DNA of 64,000 nt, from positions 1 to 64,000 of the forward strand of contig JASANE010027959.1 of assembly GCA_030248225.1 (NCBI GenBank), in the 5' to 3' direction. The translations under genes and the position numbers were made by a program. The stretch's first letter is position 1; every line of letters starts with the position of its first letter. The DNA comes from Trileptium ribeirensis (lineage: Eukaryota > Nematoda > Enoplea > Enoplida > Thoracostomopsidae). The notes below the pieces were generated by a model. That model saw only the letters and a program-made list of their open reading frames with translations. It had not been told where the DNA came from and did not search any database. Below are positions 42,240-53,934 of the stretch, piece after piece.

Positions 42240-45200
42240 GTGAACAACCGCCCACGTTTATCGTCTGATACCACTACTGGGCGTGACCACAGAGATCTGC
42301 AACGTAATTTGAATAAAGTAGATGAACAATTAACTTTGTTCAAAGCGGAAATAACTGGGCGCTTGGACGAATTAATTCAAGCTCACTCAGAACAACAAAT
42401 TCATTTGGCCAATATTGACGCTTCTCAGCAAAAACATTTGAAACCACTTTCGTCACATCTTGACGATATCAGAGGTGCTATCATAAATCAGCAAAAACAG
42501 TTTACTACAAAGTTCGACCTAGCTAATATTGACGATAAAGTTCTAGCCAAACTTGAAGCTGTTCACACGATTGTACAACGAAACGGTACTTCCATAGCGA
42601 AATTCGACGAACTGATTAGCCGAAATTATCTGGCTGGTGAACAAAAAGTGGATGTTCAAACAATAGGTGGGCCAATATCGCAGTCCACCAGGATCAAGTC
42701 GTCAAATAATTCGGTGATGGCAATTCGTGGTCCGAATTTACCTATTGCGCCGTTTGACGGGGATAAAGGTGACGACTTTAACACCTGGAGAATAAATGAG
42801 TTCGAAATGAAATTTCGTGCAAACGGATGGCCGGAACAAAATAAACCATTCCTACTGGGTGCTCACCTCAACGGTCGAGCTAAATTTATATTCAACGGTC
42901 TGGATGTCGATACCCAACAAGATTATGACCAAGTCATAGTTCAAATGGACCGTGCGTTGATGACCGAGGATAGAAAACGATTTCTGAGCGATCAATATGA
43001 TTTGCGAACTCAAGGACCAACCGAAAGCGTTAGTAGCTATGCTCGAGCTTTAACTGACTTAGCCCGCTCAGCACTGAGCTACATGACCGTTGAAAAAGAA
43101 AAACAGACTAACTTGCGAAACAAATTTATCGCGGGTCTACGTCCAAGAATACGCGAGGACGTAAAAGTGATGGGCCCCGAAACAATGGCTCAGGCAATTC
43201 TAGCAGCTGAGCGCATCGAAACGAAGATCAGCGCAGAAGGTGAACATGTAGCGGGTCCAGCCACCACAGCAGGCAAGGCAGTCACTGGTGTCGGTGTGGG
43301 AACTGATAGTCAAATCGGTTCTTTGATTGAACAGCTGTCCAAAAGGATCGATCAGCTGCAGGCTACACAAGCTGTAAACACTGTTATGGCGTCAGCACAA
43401 GGATCAACAACTGTAAACGGCAACCATAATAACGCTAGAAAAAATGAGTACGATACTGGGAGGCACTGGAATAGGCATTGGAACCATTATCAGGACGGTG
43501 ATGGTAACAACTGGCCTATGTATAATCGACAGAACTTTACGATTGCAAATAAACCGATATGCCAGATATGTGGCAAAGCGGGCCACACGGCACTCAGCTG
43601 TCGACGAATATTATCAACACAGCCAGATCGATATTGTAACTTCCACCAACAACGTGGACACAGTACATCGGAATGTCGTGCACGACGCGGTCTCAACCCA
43701 CGAGCGAATAATGGAAGACAAAGCCGTAACGAAAGCTACGGAGCAGCATCGGTCAGAGCGAATGCAGTTTGCAGCGATTCACCGCGTGAAGAAAATGCTC
43801 AAATTGACTGGCAACCGACGACACTTGTTGGCACGGTCGACTCAAATTGCGATTTGGGAGAGTGGCGCGCCTGTAGTGACAGTTTGGTTAGCACGTATGC
43901 AAACGGGATTAATTCACGGCGGAGTACTGGAACGCTGATGATTGGTGCTGACGGACCGGCAGTACCTACAACGCCAGCAGGCGAGTTGTTCCAAAAAAAT
44001 AGAGAATCTTATTCCTCTGCATGTGGCTTGTTTGCAACTGCAAATGAGCGTGAGCGAGGAGACCGACTGTTGGCAGAGCAGCAAGCAGTTACGAATGTCA
44101 AATATGACTCTACTCAGCAATACTTTACTTCAAGAATCACCAACTCCGGAAAAAACGTTCCCGCATCTCATTCTGGACGCATCCGTGCAAACGAAAATGA
44201 GCAACAGGTTTCACCAAGAACCGTGATGGGTGCAACTGCTCGCAGTAACAGTGTGTTTAATCAGGACCGTCATAATAATGAAACAAATGTATCTGGTGAT
44301 GAAGTGTCATCACAACGAATGTTAGGCAGAAGAGGTCGCAGTGTTGCTGTTGCGGAACAGCATCCGATATTTGTGTTCATTGGTGACGAACAATTGCAAC
44401 ACATGGAGTCTGCCATGGGTAGTGTAATCAAGTGGAAGCCGAAACTGCGCATTGAGAACGTCGAACATGTACTGTTCGAAGTTTTCCAGCAGTATTCTTT
44501 TAGTAGCTCGCAAACAGTTACAGTTGTTATTCATGCTGGAGTGCACAATGTTACGCGAGTTGAAGAAACTAACATGTGGCCTGACCATTCGGATTTGGAC
44601 AATGTTATACGTCAAGCAGCTTATCGTATAACAGGTTTGTTGCAGCATTCGAAGATACGAGTCAACCAAATCTACTGGTCCAATATTGTTCAACTTCGTG
44701 ATGTTCCCAGCGAATTACGCATGTACTTCAGAGATCGTTTAAGTATTTGTGCCGAACGTATGAATCACAGAACCCTCGAGAACGACAATTTATTTTACAT
44801 GCCTGACAAAGAGCTCATTACGAAACCACCATATTTAACAGATTATGGCATGTTTATTCTTGCTCAGTCGTTTTCATATCGTGTACAAGGGTTTGCGACA
44901 CCATTTATGCAGCAATATGCACGAGGACAAATGGCGGGACTGTTTAATTCACGATCGATAGGTCTAGCCCTGTCAAGAATTTTGTTGTTCGATGAAATTG
45001 ACGTTGATTTTTCATCACAACCTGAAGCGCTGCAAAATCCTCCGGATCCATTGCCGCGACCGTTAACCAGAAGGCAAGCATGGACAGAGCAACTTCAAGC
45101 AGAATTACGCCTACAGCACGAGACTATTCAAGATGGGAGAGAACAAGAAGAGCGCCAACAAACTATGCATGCTAATCGACAGAGAAGTGTGCATGTAAAG

Positions 45201-48200
45201 GTAATGTCTGCAAAGGCAACTGCAGATGCCAACGAAAGTAGTTGCGATCTTGAAGCTGATGCAAAATCTAAGAACAAGGTGCGGAATGCCCTTGCTTCAC
45301 TCTTATTGCCGAAAATGCCACATGAAGAAGCATCCAAACGTAGTCAAAGTGCACATTCTGAACGATTCTCTGGATTAAAGACGTCGGGGATATTAAAATT
45401 GTCCAGTAGCTGTGGGAGTATGATCGATATCTTATTGCTAACTGCTCTGTTGCTTGTAATCCTAATCGGAATCTGCACAGTGCCGACGACAGCACAACTA
45501 GATTTTCCGAATCCACTGTTGTGCTCCGGTAATACAGAGAATCAGTTGTGGAAAATACCAAAACCGGTACCGTGTAAGGTACAAGAACCTGACAGACGAG
45601 AGCAGATGAAGAGCGTTCGATTTCAATTGTATAAGCACAACATCGTCCAATATGTAAGCCAAGCTTGGTTGTGTTCCAAACTTACGAACGAAGTGCAGGT
45701 TTTCACATATTTTTTTGCGGATGAAAATCTCAAACGAACAAAGACAACTGATGAAGTAGTTGATACAACTGAATGCAAGAGAATGATCGAATACAAGCAA
45801 TGTTCAGCGGGCACTCTGCATAGTCACGGCAGGCATTACGCTACTGCGAACAAATTAAATTGGGAATATCCCGGTGGTGGTATACATTGTTGTTCGTGGA
45901 AAACATATTCTACAACGAATTGCTTTCTGGTACCTGCAAAAATTTATAAACGCCATAGCGGTCGAAGCGCAGAATCTTCAGCCGGAGATGTGTCGCACTG
46001 TGAATACCAAGACGGTACATGTATACTCGATAAAGGAAAGGTGATCGTCTGGTCGCCGAATAAGACGGAACAATGCGAATACGTTGCGTGGCGTGAAATG
46101 GATGGAATATTGCATGGCACGCAGTGGTTATCTGACGACGGAATGATTGTGCTAACGTTTAATGGCAGCAAAACCGTGACTGACTGTAATGCAGGGCAAC
46201 TCTTGCTTAGTGATCAAGGAATACCTGTAGTAAAGCTCGGAGAAACCAGTTTGTCGCTAAAGATCCAAGCTGAACGAATGAAGCAATATGGTGCATCAGT
46301 CTCAAAGGAATCACCAAGGTCAGACCGGTTGAGAATCAGACGTGCAAACAATATTGGACTTGTTACGTCCGAACTGATGGCGGCAAGTCTTCAAGCATTA
46401 GAATTTCACGTCCAGCGCGCTTTGCGATTGTCGTATACCAGTACTGTAGATGCTGTATGTCATCGAATGAAGACGGTGTTTATGATATTGGAATCTTTTA
46501 TTTTAACGAATCCAACACTAGCACTGAGATCCCTGTTGCAACACAAAAACTTAATAGCCACGGCGGGAGGAACAACGGTCGAAGCATGGCCCTGCCAAGA
46601 GTTAGAAGATCACGAATTTAAACTTCAAGGCATGAATGGAACGTGTACTAGGCATATTCCTATAATGGTTAAGCTGGGAAATACAAGTCGGTTAATGTAT
46701 CTGGACACGGAAGTAAACGTGGTGAAAGAACAGAGCCCGATCGCAGACTGTTTCTTATCTAATCGACGTCCATTGACCATTAATCACAATAGCTACATAT
46801 ACGAAGTGGACGGCAACCTTATCCTGCAAAATGTTTCAAGAGAGTTACCTTTCCAGTCGAATATAAATGAATATTCTCGCCTACCAGACGTGATATTTCA
46901 TCCTATCGTTATGTACCAACTAGACGAGCTTCGCGATCAATCATCACTTAATGATATCTATGCCATTTATAATGAACAGCACAAAATATTTACTGAATTG
47001 GGAATCGCAATGGACAACGGAGAAACTGGCGTCGCAGCCAGAAGAGCTTCGGCCAGAATAGTTCGTGCTGGGATTTTTAGTTTCCTTCGAGGATTTGGGT
47101 TTGATCCATGGCAAATGTGGATATTTATCTGCTGTTCATACGTCACAGGTCGGGTGGTATGGAAAATAGCCGTGACTCGGTTGCGAGACTTGGTTCTTAA
47201 CAAGTTACGGATGACAACAACCAACGACGATCTAGAGAGACGGATGCGACGAGAACCGCGATATGAAGTTACGAATATAGAAGAAAGACCAAATGGTACC
47301 GATACACTAGAAATGATGGCTAAACATGGTAATACCGCAGTTCAGCTGTTGCCACAACCATTAAACAGAAGCTTGCAATCGCAAACAACAAATAGCTTCA
47401 AACCATTTAACTTAAATACCGTACACGACGCTAATGCAGATAGATGCACCATACGTATACAACTAATTGGACTCGAATTCGACGCCTTGATAGACACTGG
47501 GGCTCAAATATCACTTATTTCGGCAGCTGTTGCGAGCATGATCAAAGCGGATACGGTGAAGCAATGTGTACCAAGTCACAAAATGGCGAAGTCCGCAAGT
47601 GGTCACGCAATGCCAATTTTGGGATACGTCTGTCTAATGACCACTATTGGTACCCAATCCTTCAAGGGGCCGTTGGCAATTGCAGCAAATCTTCCATATG
47701 AGGTGATCCTGGGACGTGATTTCTTGAAGATGCTGGGACCGTTCACGGTGGATTACTCGAAATCAAAGTTTAAATTCAATGGTCAAGTGCTGAGTATGTC
47801 GGACGACCAAGTGCCCAGTGCGGCGGACGATTACATTGCATTAGTTAAAACCTTAACAGTTCCAGCATTATCTGAAGTTTTGGTGTGGGGTGAATTGAAT
47901 AGTAAAGATTGCCGTCCCAGATTAATTGAGCAAAATCCAACTACTAAAGCGGAAGTCTTGGTAGCTACCGCTATCGTGGCCATGTCCGCGCGCCAGAATG
48001 TTCCATTAAGAATTTTCAATCCCGGAAATGGCCCCGTGTCCTTGTACAAAGGGATGCGAATAGCTACTGGAACACCTTTGGATGATAGTCAAATCGAAGC
48101 AGCAGACCAGCAAACAATACAGCCATCTGCGACAATTGCAACGTTAGAATCGGATGAGCCGAGCAGCATATCTAAATTTAAAGATTTGGATTTATCTAAT

Positions 48201-48294
48201 AGTTCACTAGATGTGGAAGATCGTAAAAGACTGAAGCAGTTGTTGCATGAAGGAGGGAGAAGGAAGGGGGGGAAAAGGGGAAAGGAAAAAAACG

Positions 48295-48328
<34 letters not shown>

Positions 48329-48350
48329 AAGAAAAAAAAAAAAAAAAAAA

Positions 48351-48405
<55 letters not shown>

Positions 48406-51400
48406 AAAAAAAAAAAAAAAAAAAAGAAAAAAAAACAAAACCAAAAACAACAACAAAAAAAAACCAAAAAAAAAAACTTCCCCCCCAATGCTACAGCGAT
48501 ATATTTTCCGAAGGCGATCACGATTTAGGCACGGCAAAGGGAATAAAACATTCAATCGATACTGGTACCGCGCCTCCAGTACGACAAAAGCCGTACAGAA
48601 CGGCGTTTTCTTTACGAAACGAGATCACGTCGAAAATAGAAGAAATGAGGAAACATGGTATAATCGAACCTTCAACTAGCGAGTGGGCTTCGCCGATAGT
48701 ATTGGTAAAGAAAAAAGATGGAGCTTGGCGATTTTGCGTGGATTATAGAAAGTTGAATGCTATTACCAGACGTGACAGTTATCCTATGAAGCGTATTGAT
48801 GATGTAATGTGTTCTTTGGGCAAAGCAAAATACTTTTGTTCGTTAGACTTGCAGAGTGGATACCACCAAATAGAGATGGAAGACGAAAGCAAAACAAAGA
48901 CTGCGTTTATAACGTACGATGGTCTGTTTCAGTTTAAGAAACTACCATTTGGTCTCACCAATGCTCCTGCAACATTTCAAAGGCTGATGGAGACCACATT
49001 GGCAGGGTTAGATTGGAAAATTTGTTTGGTCTATCTGGATGATATTTTGGTGATAGGCTCGACGCCAGCAGAATTGCTCGATCGGCTTGAACAAGTTTTT
49101 CACCGTTTACGAATAGCAAATTTAAAACTAAAATTGAGCAAATGTCATTTCGGCCAACATACAGTGCCATATTTGGGGCATATACTATCGCGTGATGGTT
49201 ATTTTCCAGAATGCGCTAAAGTTGATAAAATTGTACGGTGGCCGGTGCCACAAACGGCTAAACAGTTACAGAGTTTCATGGGATTGGCATCGTATTATCG
49301 TCACTTCATATGGAACTTTGCCAAAATAGCAAGCCCGCTACATGATCTCTACAAGAAAAATAAAAAGTTCCAGTGGACAGCAGCTTGTCAATTATCTTTT
49401 GATGAGTTAAAAAAACGATTAACAACAGCACCAATCCTTACGTTTCCGGATTTTTCAAAGCCGTTTGAGCTGCAAACTGACGCAAGCGACAAGGCGATTG
49501 GGGCTGTGCTCAGTCAGCGCGAGGCGGATGACAAGGAAAAACCTATCGCATTTGCTAGCCGTGTGCTTTCCAAAGCCGAACGAAACTATCCCGTTGTGGA
49601 GCGTGAAGTGCTAGCTGTTGTTTGGGCGATCCGATACTTCCGATCATATTTGTACGGAAGGAAATTTCGTGTTATAACGGACCATCAACCGCTCAGGTGG
49701 TTATTAACTGTGCGTGACCCGCATGGTCGGTTGTGTCGTTGGAGTCTTCTATTACAAGCTTACGAAGTGGAAATTGTTCATCGACCCGGTAAAGAAAACA
49801 GGAACGCCGATGCTTTATCTCGCTATCCTGAATGTCGGCCGGCTATCACAGACGTTAAGCAAGTGGAACGATGCAATATTTGTACGGATTTGATTTATGC
49901 GCAAAAACAAATGGACGAAGGAGTTGTGGCGCCAATCGATGTCGGGCCATCCAGCAACGAGCCAGGCGAATGGTTTCGCAAATTGCAACAGGAGGATGAT
50001 TTTGCACAAGATATGGTGAACAGACTGCAACGAGAAACCGTCGACGAATGGTTCATAGAAAACGGATTGTTGCATCATCGGAGTCAGTACAGGGAGCAGG
50101 CACAATTGTACGTACCCAAGCAGTATCGTGAGCAAGTCATGAATGCCTGTCATGATCATTTATTTGGAGGACACATGGGAGTGCGGAAAACTCTACGCAA
50201 AGTGACAACACGTTACTACTGGCCTACCGTTTATGGCGATGTGAAGAAGTGGTGTGCTAGTTGCGCAGCGTGCGCCACTAGGAAAAATCCTTCGAAATGG
50301 ACAACGCCACCGTTGCAACCGATTAAACCAGTAGCTCCATGGTACCTTTTAGCGTGTGATATTCTCGGGCCACTTCCCAAAACAAAGCATAACAATAAAT
50401 ATGTCGTCGTGTTTATGGATCATTTCACTAAGTGGGTCGAATGTTGCGCTTTGGAGGATACCAAATCAACAACAATAGCAAAGTCAATGGTGGAACAAGT
50501 GATATGCCGGTTCGGGGTCCCATATTGTCTGCTCAGTGATCAGGGACCCAATTTGATTTCCCAAGTAATGCGAGATGTATGCAGATTACTTGGAATTCGA
50601 AAGCTAAACACAACTGCTTATCATCCGAGGTGCGACGGAATGGTTGAAAGATTCAACAGAACAGTAGAACAAATTATCAGCCTATACGTCAGCCAACGAC
50701 AAGATGACTGGGACGAAGTACTTCCGTATGTTTGCTTTGCTTATAGAAACAGTGTCCACGAGTCTACCGGAGAGTCACCATTTTTTCTGAATTTCGGTCG
50801 AGATCCCGTCATTCCATTGGATGTGGAAATCGCGACACCTGAACAGGATGATATCAGCGAATATGCAAATGCAATTGCAACTCGTATGGCAGATGCGTGG
50901 AGGATGGCCAAGGCAAATATCGAAGTGGCCCAATATCGTCAGAAGTGTCAACATGATAAAAAAAGTCGGGCAGTTCCGTTTCTCGAAGGGGACAGGGTGT
51001 ATTTACATGTACCGGTAGTGTGTGGAAAGTCAAAGAAACTTGCACGTCATTGGAGAGGACCGTATCGCGTGATTCGGTTAACGGAAGATGGAACCGGAGC
51101 ATATATTACCCCCGTGCAACGAACAACTAAGTCGGTGGAGAAAAGAGTAAACGTTCGAAGGTTAAAGGCCGCCCCATTCGTGTCGGAGCAACCGGAAACT
51201 AACAGTAACGGATCGCCTTTTTACGAGGTACTAAGTGCTAAACGTCGTAAAGTTGGTTTGCGAAGTCCGCCCCTGAAGCGTAAAGTAGCGAGCGGAAATG
51301 GAAAAAACACCCAAAGCGCAGCGCGACATACTATTGGCGATGTTAGAAATCCAAATTGTGTCCAAGAATCAGCTTCGCACGAAAATTTCCAAGCACTGGG

Positions 51401-51557
51401 GTTCGTTAATGAAGAGCAAAGCATTAGGGGAACAAAAAGTCAAAGTGATACTGAAACAGAGTCGTCAGGTATTGTGGGTACATTTCCTGAGTCTTCTGAT
51501 TACGAGCAACCGAGTTCATATCGCTATAATTTGCGCTCACGTTATCGGAAGAAATAA
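42240..51557 (+). CDS. Gypsy polyprotein Gag-SGNH-Env-PR-RT-RH-IN (3105 aa)
   Basis: Residues by motif: coiled-coil-like 15-125; Gag capsid-like 165-332; CCHC knuckle ~439 (CQICGKAGHTALSC) and a C-H-H-C variant ~465; SGNH-like 708-889; hydrophobic segment from Met1061; envelope-like ~1087-1650 with RIRR at 1365-1368 and membrane segment ~1625-1645; protease DTGA (Asp1752); Lys-rich block ~2005-2080; RT with YLDD at 2265-2268; RNase H from ~2413; integrase zinc region ~2640 and core Asp2707, Asp2767, Glu2803 (DD35E); GPY motif ~2940. Only GTG at 42240 begins the frame; an in-frame TAA lies at 42228, and the first ATG is codon 160 (42717), inside the protein's conserved part. The start is either non-AUG or a mutated ATG. 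There is no frameshift between Gag and Pol. How the membrane-directed middle part is separated from Pol is unclear; internal initiation, splicing or signal-peptidase cleavage are possible. Confidence 0.93.
44361..44910 (+). other. SGNH-hydrolase-like module inside the gypsy polyprotein
   Basis: Residues 708-889. Signposts in SGNH order are HPIFVFIGDEQLQHM (nucleophile Ser replaced by Glu717), VVIHAGVHNVTR (Gly767, Asn770 as in GxND), IYWSNIVQLRD (the strand usually carrying P.), and PPYLTDYGMFILA (the HL...G block with Tyr865 at the His position). Two of four catalytic residues are missing, so it should not be an active esterase. A binding role is possible. It follows the zinc knuckles and a ~220-residue low-complexity linker. 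Confidence 0.6.
45420..47190 (+). other. Envelope-glycoprotein-like module between Gag and protease
   Basis: Begins with Met1061 and a hydrophobic segment (LLLTALLLVILIGI) ending near TTAQ, a plausible signal peptide. A Cys-rich ectodomain with several N-x-S/T sites follows, then RIRR (46332-46343) as a furin-like cleavage motif, a second Cys-containing part, and a C-terminal membrane segment near 47100-47170 (MWIFICCSYV). The Cys pattern (CC.W...NCF, then C...DG.C, and W.....C.Y) reminds me of chuvirus-type glycoproteins found in other invertebrate LTR elements, but I cannot confirm the family. Env normally follows Pol; here it precedes the protease in one open frame. Confidence 0.6.
48247..48486 (+). 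repeat. A-rich low-complexity block inside pol
   Basis: Roughly 240 bases of nearly pure A with scattered C, G and T, preceded by a purine run (GGAGGGAGAAGGAAGGGGGG) and followed by a C run. It lies where Ty3/gypsy polyproteins have a short linker before the RT (LLHE... to YSDIFSEGDHDLG). The frame stays open because A-rich sequence lacks stops. Either a microsatellite insertion or, more likely, a sequencing/assembly artefact. Confidence 0.85.
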
Positions 51558-51866
51558 CGTAACTTCGAAAACTCCGTGATAACATCCCCATGTTCCAACA
51601 TTAACTCCTCTTAGATACGCTCAATATTGAATTTAAGTACGTAAAATTGTTCCTTCCCGCCAGGTTTATAAAAAAATTATAATACAAATTATGGTATAAC
51701 TAACTACGAAGTTCATTTTATCTATATGTGTCTTTTCTCATATAACCGACGCTGTATATCTAATATTTATCTACTATTTTAGCTATTATTCTAATAGTAT
51801 AGTTCTTGATAACCGTATTCTGGTATTGCATTATATATATCGACAGTGGAAAATACTTTTGTAGTT
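51558..51866 (+). other. Spacer between gypsy polyprotein and second ORF
   Basis: About 290 bases of AT-rich sequence. Possible acceptors for a subgenomic mRNA are TATTTTAG near 51781 and ATATATCGACAG ending at 51846. No coding sequence. Confidence 0.4.
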
Positions 51867-52901
51867 ATGGATTTTATCGGCGACGATTTAGACGAAATTG
51901 TACTCGACTATGACGATTTCAGCGATAATTCGGATAGTAATAGGCCAAATCATAGCAACAAAAATGATACAAATACTAATAACGATCATAAAAATAGCAG
52001 TAATAGTAATAAAGATGTGCAGTCACGCTCAGTAATAGTGAGTAAAAATGTCGCAAACCCAGGAACTAAACCCAAGTTAATGGATAAAATAAATAAACGA
52101 CATAACACAAATCGTGGCAATAAGTTTGGCCTCAAATGCGTCAAACAGGCAGTAAAATTCTCGCATCGCCAACAAACTTCGGATCGCTTTAAAAACAACG
52201 CTACGAAACGTCGCTACAAGGGCAACCAATCCGTATTAGACAGTTGTTATCCCAAAACCAAATCTCCGACTTATGGGTCTCCAATTCGTCCGAAGGTTAA
52301 TCGCAATACAGCCGCTAAAGCGCAATTAAATGGCGAATACGATCCAGAGAGCAATTGGCGAATGGATAGCAATACACCGCGCAGCCCGGACTACTGTCGT
52401 TCTCCGGATGCTTACAGTCAACAACAACACGAAATGGAAGAGCTGGCTCTCATCAAGCGTCCGCTAGTTTCAAAGTACGCAATCCCATCTGACGCTGTCG
52501 ATCAACCTCGACAGTTGGTCAAAATACCTCGGTCCATACCCGTCGATCGTTTATTTGGAGAAGTTATTGCGCCAGATCCACGTCTGGCGACGAGCAACAA
52601 GCGTCCGCAAAAGAAAGAAATTCCATGGCGCCTAGTAGCGGTTCAACGGCCGGATGAAGTTCAAAGCACTTCTAGTGCGGTTGCCCTGCCACTCAAAATG
52701 ACGAGTGCACAAATTACTGCATCACCACAGCCAGTACAACCGCCGCACGCTAGCTTATCAATTGCCAATAATTCGTCGGATCAGTTGGAGCGGAGTAATG
52801 TTTATCCGGGATCAAAACGGCGTAAGCGCAAGAAAGGACCATCGGCGTTGGCGAAGAATTATCAAAGGTCGCAGGAGCATCACAAGAAACACTTACAGTA
52901 A
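51867..52901 (+). CDS. Accessory basic protein of the gypsy element (ORF2)
   Basis: 344 residues from ATG 51867; the frame is open from 51846 but only GTG precedes. No known domain recognised. The N-terminus is acidic (MDFIGDDLDEIVLDYDDFSD), followed by a long Asn/Ser/Lys-rich low-complexity region, a more complex middle (residues ~180-260: KRPLVSKYAIPSDAVDQPRQ, IPVDRLFGEVIAPDPRL), and a strongly basic C-terminus (GSKRRKRKKGPSALAKNYQR) that looks like a nuclear-localisation or RNA-binding signal. No membrane segment, so not an envelope. It ends 47 bases before the 3' LTR. The position suggests an accessory gene expressed from a spliced RNA. An acidic N-terminus with a basic tail would suit a transcription or RNA-export factor, but that is inference only. 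Confidence 0.75.
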   Translation: MDFIGDDLDEIVLDYDDFSDNSDSNRPNHSNKNDTNTNNDHKNSSNSNKDVQSRSVIVSKNVANPGTKPKLMDKINKRHNTNRGNKFGLKCVKQAVKFSHRQQTSDRFKNNATKRRYKGNQSVLDSCYPKTKSPTYGSPIRPKVNRNTAAKAQLNGEYDPESNWRMDSNTPRSPDYCRSPDAYSQQQHEMEELALIKRPLVSKYAIPSDAVDQPRQLVKIPRSIPVDRLFGEVIAPDPRLATSNKRPQKKEIPWRLVAVQRPDEVQSTSSAVALPLKMTSAQITASPQPVQPPHASLSIANNSSDQLERSNVYPGSKRRKRKKGPSALAKNYQRSQEHHKKHLQ

Positions 52902-52934
52902 CAGCACGTGACAGTAGTGTGGGACACACTCTCC

Positions 52935-52948
52935 ATGAGGGGAGGCGA
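52935..52948 (+). other. Polypurine tract of gypsy element
   Basis: GAGGGGAGGCGA immediately before the 3' LTR TGTAGCG: the expected plus-strand primer position and composition. Confidence 0.7.
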
Positions 52949-53436
52949 TGTAGCGCTTGCACGTTGTGCTGTAAGAGCTAGATTTCCTCTTACACCATCA
53001 TGAATTGTTGTGTCTTGCTTTTCTCCTGGTGCTGGAGTTATTGCGGTACGAGTTTTAGTGCAGTGCAGACTTTGTTTTGCTATGCTAGCGGATGACATTT
53101 TGATTGTAGACTCTGCTGCAGCTTAAAAGCTTAGAACTTATTGTTTGAGTGTGCCAGTTCTTAATTTTCGTTCTATCGTCAAGCACATGTTGAATAAACG
53201 TAGCAATTTACAGTTTTTCGTGGTAATATTTTGTAGCGTAGTATTGCTTAAGCCAGCTGTTACAGCTGGTTAAAACTCCTAACAACTGTTGCAGTTGTTA
53301 GAACCAATACCTCTTCAGTTGTTGCAACTGAAGCCAACTGCTACAGTTGGGATCTGTGTTACGCTTTGACTGTTGCAGTCGAACCGAACACCCACCTCCG
53401 CGAGATCTAACATCGCCAATACTCGGTTACGCTACA
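52949..53436 (+). repeat. 3' LTR of gypsy element
   Basis: Same 488-bp length as the 5' LTR with four substitutions (about 99 percent identity). Followed by TTAG, the target duplication. Confidence 0.95.
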
Positions 53437-53934
53437 TTAGGGTTGGCATCCTAATGCCAGGGACCCGGGCACCTATAAAACTGTTTTTGGAAGTTTTTTT
53501 GTTTCTCATACATAATCAGTTTCATCTGTTTGTTTTTTTCTCCCCCAGAAGTAGCCTTCGTGCCAACAACAATAAGCACAACAACACACCTCTTACATCA
53601 CCTCCCCCACTTGTCTGTCTCCGTGGCACGATATACCACTAGCGTCTTTTTTTTTATAACACAACACACTATTTACAAAATGCTACAACCCCCCCTCTTA
53701 CTTCCGCTCCTCTTCTCGACGATGCAAGTATCTCCTTCAGGAGCTGCATTTGGAGAAGATTGTGCAGGAGGAGCATTAAAGATGATTTTCATAGCTATCT
53801 CTTTTTTTTTTTTTTTTAAGCTGTATTATTTTTTTTTGTTTTGAAATATTTTATATTTTTTTTTTTTTTTTTTTGCGTATTAAGAGGAGATAGAGATTAA
53901 GTAATTTTTTTTTTCTCTTTTTTTGCTTCACGGA
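53437..53934. other. Flank of gypsy insertion, T-rich
   Basis: Starts with the target duplicate TTAG, then TC-rich and poly-T sequence; long T runs lie at 53800-53880 and 53905-53925. No gene recognised, and frames here are composition artefacts. Confidence 0.5.

Larger units (their letters stand above)
41606..53436 (+). mobile_element. Ty3/gypsy LTR retrotransposon, nearly intact, 11.8 kb
   Basis: Two 488-bp LTRs (41606-42093, 52949-53436) differ at only four positions. Each starts TGTAGCG and ends CGCTACA, and the element is flanked by TTAG on both sides (41602-41605, 53437-53440). PBS, one 9.3 kb polyprotein frame, a second ORF and a polypurine tract occur in order. Low LTR divergence and open frames indicate a recent insertion. 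Unusual: the SGNH-like and envelope-like modules sit between Gag and protease, an extra basic ORF follows Pol, U5 holds a palindrome array, and an A-rich block interrupts the PR-RT junction. The polymerase (YLDD RT, then RNase H, then DD35E integrase with GPY motif) places it in Ty3/gypsy; clade not assigned. Confidence 0.95.

Noticed and set aside
48196..48555. Phe-rich minus-strand frames
   Set aside because: Produced by the A-rich block read in reverse; composition artefact.
53373..53844. Plus-strand frames after the gypsy 3' LTR
   Set aside because: Composed of LTR end and T/C-rich low-complexity sequence.
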